Shown one piece after another: positions 1 to 5,020 of a DNA stretch of 6,858 bases (positions are counted from its first letter, which is position 1; each line of letters opens with the position of its first letter). Under the pieces are notes generated by a model that did not search any database, was not told the origin of the DNA, and was given only the letters and a program-made list of their open reading frames with translations. The stretch is taken from the NCBI GenBank assembly GCA_937958665.1, contig CALGNM010000127.1:1-6858 (forward strand), written 5' to 3'. Made by a program: the position numbers and the translations under genes. This DNA is from an uncultured bacterium (GTDB lineage: Bacteria > Edwardsbacteria > AC1 > EtOH8).

Positions 1-43
1 TCGTATTCGGTGACTGGAGTTCAGACGTGTGCTCTTCCGATCT
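1..43. other. Illumina TruSeq-type adapter, index side (not genomic)
   Basis: Positions 10-43 match, base for base from memory, the TruSeq read-2 side adapter, which begins GTGACTGGAGTTCAG and ends GCTCTTCCGATCT. The nine bases before it, read on the other strand, are CGAATACGA. That is what an 8-base sample index followed by the first base of the outer adapter would give. The index reading is inference. The insert therefore begins at 44, and nothing in 1-43 should be treated as organism sequence. Confidence 0.97.
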
Positions 44-49
44 ATTGTT

Positions 50-1042
50 TTATTCCGCGATCGGGAACTGTCCGGATAGCCATTCAGTTATTGCGCCTTT
101 CGGCAATTTATCCCTCCACCTCGGATCGCGGAACATCATTCCGTCATGCCTTATGGTGACAGCCTGGTCCGGAGTTTCCAATATCCCTGCGGCAGAGTAT
201 CCTTCCGGCATGAAAACCGGGAAGTTGTAGCGGTCACCCAGGTCGGCGGCTTCCTCCCTGGTCAGCGTTGCCAGCACTGCGGCGGCCAGGGACGCCTGGT
301 GCAGGAAGATGCGTTTTCGAACCTCCCGGCCGCATTCCTCCAGCAGGAAGGGATCGGCATACAGGCGCCGATAGAGTTCCGTCCATCTTCGCAATATCCC
401 CCTCTCGGGCCAGACCACCAGCAACCCGGCGTTGAAGTAAGCCCTTATCTGCTGCCGGTCCACCGCCGTGGTGACCGGAAATATCCTGTCCGGCCCCACC
501 GATGAAAGGCGGTATATCCTGTCCCAGAATCCGTCCGGCGACCGGCTGTAATCGGAACCGATCAGCTTCATCATCACCGGGCGGCATCCCAGGCTGATCC
601 CCGGCCGGAGGTTGAACGCCTCCGGCTCCCGGACGATGACATTGTCAGGATCCAGCCAAGCCAGCACCTTAAATCGGCCGGCGGCCGCCCCCTCGGCGTT
701 GCCGGCGGCGAAGGTCTTGCCCGAATAAAAGAACCCTGCGGCCGAGGCCGGGGTGGGCGAGGTGTGGACCTCGATGGCCAGGGAACCAATCTGGGCTTCG
801 GCTCCGTCGGCCAACCCGGGAGAGTCTTCCGGCAGATACAGCCAGAAAGGGGCATTGCTCATTGAGCCCCCGAAGCTGCGCAGGCTGCGGGCCAGCACCA
901 GGGCCTGTTCCAGTTCGGCCCGGTCCTGGGCGTAGGTGGCAAACACCATCCGTTCCATTCTTCCCCTCCCCTGGGCCCCGCTGGCCGCCAGCGTCAGGCC
1001 CAGCATGGCCAAGGCCAACAGTTTAAAGGTTATCTTCGTCAT
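50..1042 (-). CDS. Exported glycosyltransferase-like protein, function unknown
   Basis: The protein is 330 residues from the chosen ATG. It opens with a classical signal peptide: Lys3 and Lys7, a hydrophobic stretch at about 8-20, and a likely signal peptidase I cut after SGA (21-23). The mature part has features of nucleotide-sugar transferase (GT-A, GT8-like) folds: an early strand RMVFATYAQD (31-40), a DxD-like motif LDPDN (130-134) after a hydrophobic strand, FNAGLLVV (203-210), and HQ (249-250) where such enzymes often have DQ. This is motif reading only; I do not recognise a named family. An in-frame TTG at 1061-1063 would add seven residues ahead of the signal peptide. The ATG at 1040-1042 is preferred because the TTG would lie only a few bases from the predicted transcript start. 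A weak GGA lies about 6 nt upstream of the ATG. The stop is at 50-52, just inside the insert, so the gene is complete. Real catalytic activity is uncertain, since an exported enzyme would lack cytoplasmic sugar nucleotides. Confidence 0.75.
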   Translation of the reverse strand: MTKITFKLLALAMLGLTLAASGAQGRGRMERMVFATYAQDRAELEQALVLARSLRSFGGSMSNAPFWLYLPEDSPGLADGAEAQIGSLAIEVHTSPTPASAAGFFYSGKTFAAGNAEGAAAGRFKVLAWLDPDNVIVREPEAFNLRPGISLGCRPVMMKLIGSDYSRSPDGFWDRIYRLSSVGPDRIFPVTTAVDRQQIRAYFNAGLLVVWPERGILRRWTELYRRLYADPFLLEECGREVRKRIFLHQASLAAAVLATLTREEAADLGDRYNFPVFMPEGYSAAGILETPDQAVTIRHDGMMFRDPRWRDKLPKGAITEWLSGQFPIAE

Positions 1043-1072
1043 GATTGTCCGAAATATTTTCAACCGAGACCA

Positions 1073-1101
1073 ATGATACTATGAAACCAGCTTTATGGCA
1101 A
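1073..1101 (-). promoter_or_regulatory. Candidate sigma70-type promoter for the exported protein gene
   Basis: Read on the minus strand, TTGCCA (1101-1096) and TATCAT (1078-1073) are separated by 17 bp, each one base away from consensus. The predicted start is near 1066, giving a leader of about 24 nt before the ATG at 1042. The alternative TTG at 1063 would be nearly leaderless. Assigned by eye. Confidence 0.5.
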
Positions 1102-1154
1102 CATCCCTTTCGCTGAATTGCCGGGGTTCATATATTTGCGTCCCATCAAACATC

Positions 1155-1184
1155 TTGACTTGGATGCCCCCCAAGGGTTATAAT
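1155..1184 (+). promoter_or_regulatory. Strong sigma70-type promoter for the tRNA-Arg/tadA unit
   Basis: TTGACT (1155-1160) and a perfect TATAAT (1179-1184) are separated by 18 bp. Transcription would begin near 1191, only about seven bases before the mature tRNA-Arg 5' end at 1198, which leaves a very short 5' leader for RNase P to remove. The near-consensus boxes fit the high output expected for a tRNA gene. Confidence 0.8.
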
Positions 1185-1197
1185 TGGAGTCGGATGT

Positions 1198-1274
1198 GCG
1201 CCCGTAGCCCAACTGGATAGAGCAACGGACTACGAATCCGTAGGTTAGAGGTTCGAATCCTCTCGGGCGTACCA
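1198..1274 (+). tRNA. tRNA-Arg, anticodon ACG
   Basis: This is a complete cloverleaf with encoded CCA (1272-1274). The acceptor stem is GCGCCCG (1198-1204) with CGGGCGT (1264-1270). The anticodon stem is ACGGA (1225-1229) with TCCGT (1237-1241), and its loop CTACGAA has anticodon ACG at 1232-1234. The T arm is AGAGG, TTCGAAT, CCTCT (1247-1263). The D loop contains GGA (1215-1217), so A20, a known arginine identity base, is present; the discriminator is A1271. In bacteria A34 of this tRNA is deaminated to inosine by TadA so that it reads CGU, CGC and CGA; tadA starts six bases downstream. Two irregular pairs are visible: G1-U72 at the end of the acceptor stem and a C12-A23 mismatch in the D stem (1209 and 1221). 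Confidence 0.96.
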
Positions 1275-1280
1275 TTTTTT

Positions 1281-1751
1281 ATGCCGGCCGATAGAGACGA
1301 TCTTCATTTCATGGGGCTGGCCCTGAGGCTGGCCCGGCAGGCGGCCCGGGCCGGTGAGGTCCCGGTCGGGGCCGTGGTCGTTTATGAAGGCCGGGTAGTG
1401 GGCCGGGGGCGAAACCGGGTGGAAGCCCGAAACAACGCGGCCCTCCACGCCGAGATGATCGCCCTCAGGCAGGCTTCCCAAAAACTGGGCCGCTGGCGAC
1501 TGACCGGATGCACCATGTATGTGACCCTTGAGCCCTGCGCCATGTGCGCCGGGGCCCTGGTTCTGTCCCGGATCGATCGGCTGGTCTATGCGGCGTCGGA
1601 CCCCAAGGCCGGGGCCTGCGGCTCGGTGTTCAACCTGGTCGAGGATAATAAGCTCAACCACCGGGTCAGGATGGAGCGGGGGATCATGGCAGATGAATCC
1701 TCCGATTTGCTAAAAGCGTTCTTCCGGGGCCGTCGCCCCCAAAAACCTTGA
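1281..1751 (+). CDS. tadA: tRNA adenosine(34) deaminase TadA
   Basis: TadA hydrolytically deaminates adenosine 34 of tRNA-Arg(ACG) to inosine in the cytoplasm. The protein is 156 residues, a normal length for a single-domain TadA. The zinc site is complete: HAE at 56-58 (His56 ligand, Glu58 proton shuttle) and PCAMC at 85-89 (Cys86 and Cys89 ligands). GEVPVGAVVV (25-34) and DPKAGACGS (107-115) are typical of TadA rather than of other cytidine/deoxycytidylate deaminases; the latter corresponds to the tRNA-contacting segment. The ATG at 1281 is kept because the family usually has a short helix (here DLHFMGLAL, 7-15) that the next ATG at 1311 would truncate. No Shine-Dalgarno sequence is possible in the usual place: only TTTTTT separates the tRNA CCA from the start codon. 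The gene probably shares the promoter at 1155-1184 with the tRNA. Confidence 0.96.
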   Translation: MPADRDDLHFMGLALRLARQAARAGEVPVGAVVVYEGRVVGRGRNRVEARNNAALHAEMIALRQASQKLGRWRLTGCTMYVTLEPCAMCAGALVLSRIDRLVYAASDPKAGACGSVFNLVEDNKLNHRVRMERGIMADESSDLLKAFFRGRRPQKP

Positions 1752-1786
1752 AGGTCCCTCATATCTTACCCCAATTATCAGTGCGC

Positions 1787-1880
1787 GGAGAGTTGGCCGA
1801 GCTGGTCGAAGGCGCACGACTCGAAATCGTGTATTCCGTGATGAGCGGGATCCGGGGTTCGAATCCCTGACTCTCCGCCA
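1787..1880 (+). tRNA. tRNA-Ser, anticodon CGA
   Basis: This is a class II tRNA of 94 nt with encoded CCA (1878-1880). The acceptor stem GGAGAGT (1787-1793) pairs fully with ACTCTCC (1870-1876), and the discriminator is G1877, as expected for serine. The anticodon stem CACGA/TCGTG (1815-1819, 1827-1831) closes the loop CTCGAAA, with anticodon CGA at 1822-1824 reading UCG. The long variable arm is formed by ATTCCG (1833-1838) with CGGGAT (1846-1851), the hallmark of tRNA-Ser. It starts 35 nt after the tadA stop, with no convincing promoter between, so it is probably the last member of the tRNA-Arg/tadA transcript. Confidence 0.96.
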
Positions 1881-1898
1881 GACTACCCCGGCAGATGG

Positions 1899-1933
1899 TG
1901 GCCGGCAGCCAAAGCTGTCGGCCATTTTATTCT
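1899..1933 (+). terminator. Intrinsic terminator after tRNA-Ser
   Basis: An 11-bp stem (TGGCCGGCAGC at 1899-1909 with GCTGTCGGCCA at 1914-1924, one G-U pair) has the tetraloop CAAA and is followed by TTTTATTCT. It lies 18 nt past the tRNA-Ser CCA and would end the tRNA-Arg/tadA/tRNA-Ser transcript. Confidence 0.87.
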
Positions 1934-1960
1934 GCCTAACAGAAAATATAGGCAATCAAT

Positions 1961-2857
1961 ATGCACTCGCACCTGGGGGAGCTGGCCGCCCTGGCCACGG
2001 CTGCCTGCTGGACCATTACCGCTTTAGCCTTCGAATCGGCCACCCGGCGGATCGGCTCGGTGGCGGTCAACGCCTTCAAGCTGACGGCCGGATTCCTGTT
2101 CCTGGCCGCCTTCAATTTGCTGCTGCGGGGCCAAATTCTGCCGCTGGACGCCCCGGCCCATGCTTGGCTGTGGCTGTCGCTCTCCGGCATAGTGGGCTTC
2201 GTCATCGGTGATTACCTGCTTTTCAAGTCCTACACCATCATCAGCGCCCGGATCTCCATGCTGATAATGGCCTTGGCCCCGCCCATGGCCGTGCTACTGG
2301 GCTGGGTTTTCCTGGGGGAGAGATTGTCGCCCAAGGATTTTTACGGCATCGGACTGACCTTGGCCGGCATAGCCATGGTGGTGCTCCGCAAAAGCGGACA
2401 GCGGGCCCAACTGGAGTTAAAGCACCCCCTGCCGGGAATACTGCTGGCCCTGGGCGGAGCGGCCGGCCAGGCCGGCGGACTGGTACTCTCTAAATACGGC
2501 ATGGGCGATTTCAACGCCTTCGGAGCCACCCAGATCAGGGTGCTGGCCGGCATGGCCGGATTCCTGGTCCTCTTCACCTTCCTGGGTCGCTGGAAGGGCC
2601 TAAACCGGATATTCGGCGACAGACCTCTGTTGGGCACCATGGCCCTGGGCTCGGCCTTCGGACCCTTCCTGGGTGTCTCCTTCTCCCTGCTGGCGGTCCA
2701 GCACACCAACACCGGGGTGGCCGCCACCATCATGGCCATCGTCCCGGTGCTGATCATACCCCCCTCGGTCATCATCTTCAGGCAGAAGGTAACCTGGCTG
2801 GAGTCGGCCGGGGCGGTGGTGGCGGTGGGCGGGGTGGCCCTGCTGTTCATCAAGTAA
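1961..2857 (+). CDS. EamA/DMT-superfamily membrane transporter, substrate unknown
   Basis: The protein is 298 residues, almost entirely hydrophobic, with about ten predicted membrane helices arranged as two EamA-type halves (roughly 8-144 and 157-297). The first half ends with the family-typical pattern LGWVFLGERLSPKDFYGIGL (113-132) followed by a glycine-rich helix. The second half has the matching pattern at IIFRQKVTWLESAGAVVAVGG (from 271), where the usual acidic residue after the helix is Gln275. Helix TIISARISMLIMALAPPMAVLL (92-113) is also characteristic. Members export or import amino acids, metabolites or drugs across the inner membrane; nothing here tells the substrate. A weak TAGG (1949-1952) lies 8 nt upstream of the ATG. 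The gene lies between the terminator at 1899-1933 and the promoter at 2868-2896, so it is probably monocistronic, although I found no clear promoter in 1934-1960. No terminator is visible before the next promoter, ten bases after its stop. Confidence 0.9.
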   Translation: MHSHLGELAALATAACWTITALAFESATRRIGSVAVNAFKLTAGFLFLAAFNLLLRGQILPLDAPAHAWLWLSLSGIVGFVIGDYLLFKSYTIISARISMLIMALAPPMAVLLGWVFLGERLSPKDFYGIGLTLAGIAMVVLRKSGQRAQLELKHPLPGILLALGGAAGQAGGLVLSKYGMGDFNAFGATQIRVLAGMAGFLVLFTFLGRWKGLNRIFGDRPLLGTMALGSAFGPFLGVSFSLLAVQHTNTGVAATIMAIVPVLIIPPSVIIFRQKVTWLESAGAVVAVGGVALLFIK

Positions 2858-2867
2858 CCCCCTCGTA

Positions 2868-2896
2868 TTGACATCAGAATAAATATTATATATAAT
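2868..2896 (+). promoter_or_regulatory. Consensus sigma70-type promoter of the B12 uptake operon
   Basis: TTGACA (2868-2873) and TATAAT (2891-2896) are both perfect and separated by exactly 17 bp, with an AT-rich spacer in otherwise GC-rich DNA. Transcription would begin near 2903, at the very start of the riboswitch closing stem. An intrinsically strong promoter fits an operon whose control is left to a downstream RNA switch. Confidence 0.88.
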
Positions 2897-2901
2897 CCGG
2901 T

Positions 2902-3075
2902 CGTCAGGGTGCTCCCGGAGATCCGGGAGATAATCGGGAATCCCGTGGCTCCCCAAAAGGGAGGATTCGGGAGCTGCCCCGCAACTGTGAGCCCGGCAAC
3001 AGATCCAAGCCAGATGCCACTGCCTCGGCGGGAAGGCGCTTGAGATCCGGGCAAGCCAGGAGACCGGCCCTGACG
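2902..3075 (+). promoter_or_regulatory. Cobalamin (adenosylcobalamin-class) riboswitch aptamer
   Basis: The diagnostic B12 box AGCCAGGAGACCGGCC is at 3054-3069. Other conserved blocks appear in the expected order: GGGAATCCCGTG (2936-2947), GCCCCGCAACTGTGAGC (2976-2992), GCCACTG (3016-3022) and GGGAAGGC (3030-3037). An 8-bp closing stem joins CGTCAGGG (2902-2909) to CCCTGACG (3068-3075), and an internal hairpin CTCCC/GGGAG is at 2949-2963. Known members bind coenzyme B12 and shut off transport or synthesis genes. The genes behind it are B12 transporters, which confirms the ligand class. Two hairpins (3082-3108 and 3126-3158) follow and are the likely expression platform. The ATG at 3040, inside the aptamer and in frame with btuF, is not a start. 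Confidence 0.95.
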
Positions 3076-3081
3076 CTTGTA

Positions 3082-3130
3082 ACCGAACCTTCGGGGGAAG
3101 GGGTCGGTCTTGACGGCAGTCATTCAAGGC
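3082..3130 (+). promoter_or_regulatory. Riboswitch linker: hairpin and candidate antiterminator
   Basis: Directly after the aptamer, ACCGA plus CCTTC (3082-3092, with A3087 unpaired) can pair with GAAGG plus TCGGT (3097-3108, with two bulged G), leaving a loop of four G. An alternative stem joins GTCTTGA (3107-3113) to TCAAGGC (3124-3130). It uses both the last two bases of this hairpin and the first arm of the terminator at 3126. The two options exclude each other, which is the arrangement of an antiterminator. The pairing is visible in the sequence; the switching role is inference. Confidence 0.5.
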
Positions 3131-3168
3131 CTGAACCCGATCTCCGGGCTCAGGCCTTTCGATTTGTT
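3126..3168 (+). terminator. Riboswitch-controlled intrinsic terminator before btuF
   Basis: AAGGCCTGA plus CCCG (3126-3139) pairs with CGGG plus TCAGGCCTT (3145-3158) over 13 bp with one A-C mismatch and a five-base loop. The uridine-rich run TTTCGATTTGTT follows. It ends only seven bases before the btuF start codon and lies inside the riboswitch-led transcript. It is therefore best read as the off-state structure, not as the end of an upstream gene. Its T-tract is interrupted, so basal read-through is likely. Confidence 0.8.
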
Positions 3169-3174
3169 ACGGTA

Positions 3175-4068
3175 ATGAGGATATTTGTATCTATATTAGT
3201 CGCGGCGGCCCTGGCTGGCTGCACCAGGGGAGAGAGAAAGCCTGATCATCGGCACGCCCAGCCGACCACCGATGGACTGGGACGGACGGTGGCCTTGGCT
3301 CCCCAACCATCCAGGATAATATCGATGGCCCCCAATCTCACCGAGATGGTCTATGCTTTGGGAGCCGGCTCCCGGCTGGTGGGGGTCACCGCCTGGTGCA
3401 ATTATCCGCCGGAGGCCCGTACCAAGCCGGTGGTGGGCGACGCCACATCGGCCAACCTGGAGATGATCGTTTCACTTAAGCCCGACCTGGTGCTGATGGT
3501 CGGGACAGCCCGGACCCCCCTGCTTCCAAAACTCGAGGGACTGAACATCCCGGTGCTGGTCTTCAACCCCTCCTCGCCGGAGGACATCGGGCGGACAATC
3601 GGAACCCTGGGGCATGCCCTGGGCCGGCGAGCCGGGGCCGACACACTGCTGGAGCAGATGGCCCGCCAGGTAGAGGATTTGCGGTCAAGGGTATCCGTCA
3701 TCCCATGGGAATCGAGGCCCCGGGTTTTTGCCGAAATATCATCCAACCCCCTGATGACCGCCGGTCGAAACAGTTTTGTAGGGCGGATGATAACGCTGGC
3801 CGGGGGTAGAAACATCATGGGCGACCTAGATGCCGACTATGCCGTGGTCAACCCCGAGCTGGTGGTGCAACGCCGTCCCGATATGATACTGGTGCTCCAT
3901 CCCCAGGCCGACCGAAGGCAGGTGTCTTCCCGAATCGGATGGGAGCGCATCCCGGCGGTGGCCAACGGCCGGATCTACGATGACCTGGACATGGACGTGG
4001 TCCTGCGGGCCGGGCCGCGCTACATCTCCGGACTGAAGGAACTCCACCGGAGGATGTATGTACCATAG
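3175..4068 (+). CDS. btuF: Cobalamin-binding lipoprotein BtuF of a B12 ABC importer
   Basis: The protein is 297 residues. It captures B12 in the periplasm and delivers it to BtuCD. A lipoprotein signal ends in the lipobox LAGC (13-16), so the mature protein is predicted to be lipid-anchored through Cys16. A charged, His-containing linker follows (17-33). The rest is a class III (TroA/helical-backbone) binding fold: GRTVALAPQPSRIISMAPN (36-54), AWCNYPPEA (73-81), the lobe-joining region, and FAEISSNPLMTAGRNSFVG (185-203) with LAGGRNI (208-214). Glu136 in SSPEDIGR and Glu187 in FAEIS match the positions of the two lobe-top glutamates that dock on BtuC in the family. The ATG at 3175 is chosen because the signal peptide begins there; upstream in-frame codons belong to the riboswitch leader. 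No good Shine-Dalgarno is visible (only GGTA next to the ATG). It overlaps btuC by 11 nt. A siderophore or haem binding role is possible for the family but unlikely with this riboswitch. Confidence 0.94.
   Translation: MRIFVSILVAAALAGCTRGERKPDHRHAQPTTDGLGRTVALAPQPSRIISMAPNLTEMVYALGAGSRLVGVTAWCNYPPEARTKPVVGDATSANLEMIVSLKPDLVLMVGTARTPLLPKLEGLNIPVLVFNPSSPEDIGRTIGTLGHALGRRAGADTLLEQMARQVEDLRSRVSVIPWESRPRVFAEISSNPLMTAGRNSFVGRMITLAGGRNIMGDLDADYAVVNPELVVQRRPDMILVLHPQADRRQVSSRIGWERIPAVANGRIYDDLDMDVVLRAGPRYISGLKELHRRMYVP
4049..4053 (+). promoter_or_regulatory. Ribosome binding site of btuC
   Basis: GGAGG lies inside the last btuF codons, four bases before the ATG at 4058. It is the clearest Shine-Dalgarno in the operon and fixes the btuC start, although the spacing is short. 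The overlap implies translational coupling with btuF. Confidence 0.65.
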
Positions 4069-5020
4069 GTTCTCCTGGCCGGTAGCCATTCTGTCCTTCC
4101 TGCTGACGGCACTGCTGGGGCTTTCCTTGGGACCGGGCGGGCTGGATCCCTTCCCGGGCCAGCAAATATTTTTTATCCGGCTAGCCCGGGTCCTGCTGGC
4201 CTCGCTGGTGGGGTCAGGCCTTGCCGCCTCGGGAGCCGCCCTGCAGTCCATTCTGGGCAACCCTTTGGCCGAACCCTATCTGCTGGGCGTCTCCGGCGGA
4301 GCGGCCTGTGGCACCGCCCTGGCCCTGGTGCTGGGGATCTCCTCGGACCTGCTGGGCGTATTCAGTCTTCAGGCATTCTCCTTCGCCTTCGGGGCCGGAG
4401 CCATCTTCCTGGTCTACCGACTGGCCCGGGTTCACGGCCGCCGGCCGGCCGAGACCATGATCCTGTCAGGAGTGGTGGTCAACGCCTTCTTCTCCGGTCT
4501 GATCATGCTGATGATGTCCCTGGCCGACCGCCAGCTGAACGAGATGATCTACATCCTGATGGGAAGCCTGGGCATCATGTTCACCCGGGAAAACGCCGTC
4601 CTTCTGGCCATAGCCGGAGGATTGACCTGGGGAGGGGTAGCGTACCTGTGGGGCAGGTCGCGCAACCTGAACCTGATGATCCTGGGGGAGGCCCAGGCTC
4701 GCAGCCTGGGGGTGGAGGTGGAAAACTTCAAGCGTTCGGTGTTCTTCTTGACTGCCCTGATGGTGGCGGCGCTGGTCTCGCTGGCTGGGGTGATCGGCTT
4801 TGTGGGACTGATAGTGCCTCACCTGGGGCGCCTGCTGTCAGGGCCAGATAATCGGCGGCTGATACCGGTGTCAGCCCTGCTGGGCGCCGGCCTGCTGATT
4901 TTATCCGACACCATCGCCCGAAGCCTGGGAGGGGCCGAGATCCCGGTGGGGGTGGTGACCGCCCTGCTGGGGGTGCCGTTCTTCATCTTCCTGCTGGCCA
5001 AGCGAAAGGCCTCGAGCTGA
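4058..5020 (+). CDS. btuC: Cobalamin ABC importer permease BtuC (FecCD family)
   Basis: The protein is 320 residues, close to the usual length of FecCD/BtuC permeases, with about ten predicted helices. It forms the inner-membrane channel as a homodimer with two BtuD subunits. Family landmarks appear in order: RLARVLLASLVGSGLAASGA (41-60), GNPLAEPYLLGVSGGA (67-82), ILSGVVVNAFFSG (135-147), the SLGVEVENFKR segment (216-226) that forms the cytoplasmic coupling helices facing BtuD, VIGFVGLIVPHLGR (245-258), and GGAEIPVGVVTALLGVPFF (291-309). The start ATG at 4058 is backed by GGAGG at 4049-4053 and overlaps the btuF stop by 11 nt. The stop TGA shares its last base with the btuD ATG. By sequence alone FecCD permeases for B12, haem and ferric siderophores are hard to separate; the B12 assignment rests on the riboswitch. 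Confidence 0.94.
   Translation: MYHRFSWPVAILSFLLTALLGLSLGPGGLDPFPGQQIFFIRLARVLLASLVGSGLAASGAALQSILGNPLAEPYLLGVSGGAACGTALALVLGISSDLLGVFSLQAFSFAFGAGAIFLVYRLARVHGRRPAETMILSGVVVNAFFSGLIMLMMSLADRQLNEMIYILMGSLGIMFTRENAVLLAIAGGLTWGGVAYLWGRSRNLNLMILGEAQARSLGVEVENFKRSVFFLTALMVAALVSLAGVIGFVGLIVPHLGRLLSGPDNRRLIPVSALLGAGLLILSDTIARSLGGAEIPVGVVTALLGVPFFIFLLAKRKASS

Noticed and set aside
27-230. 67-residue plus-strand frame at the left end
   Set aside because: It begins inside the adapter and is antisense to the exported protein gene.
1093-1275. Minus-strand reading frame antisense to tRNA-Arg, starting MVRPRGFEPLTYGF
   Set aside because: This is the familiar spurious peptide produced by translating the complement of a tRNA gene; it has no ribosome binding site and covers the promoter and tRNA.
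1264-1280. tRNA T arm/acceptor followed by T6 as a terminator separating tRNA-Arg from tadA
   Set aside because: The stem is the tRNA itself and the acceptor strand pairs at a distance, so it is not a compact terminator hairpin. It is kept only as a possible source of partial attenuation.
1245-1661. 138-residue minus-strand frame opposite tadA
   Set aside because: It is a GC-rich shadow of tadA, Pro/Gly/Gln-rich with no domain pattern, and its C-terminus runs into the tRNA-Arg complement.
1752-1786. Possible separate promoter for tRNA-Ser (TTGAAG with downstream TATCTT or TTATCA)
   Set aside because: Spacings of 8 and 21 bp are incompatible with a sigma70-type promoter.
1710-1955. Minus-strand reading frame antisense to tRNA-Ser, containing RVRDSNPGSRSS
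   Set aside because: It is likewise a tRNA-complement artefact, overlapping the tadA end, tRNA-Ser and the terminator.
2341-3127. Two long minus-strand frames opposite the transporter and the riboswitch
   Set aside because: Their composition is that of antisense shadows. They run through the promoter and aptamer, and the plus strand has a convincing protein and RNA.
3040-3174. Extended btuF start at 3040 adding 45 residues
   Set aside because: The extension is translated riboswitch and terminator sequence; the signal peptide and lipobox place the start at 3175.
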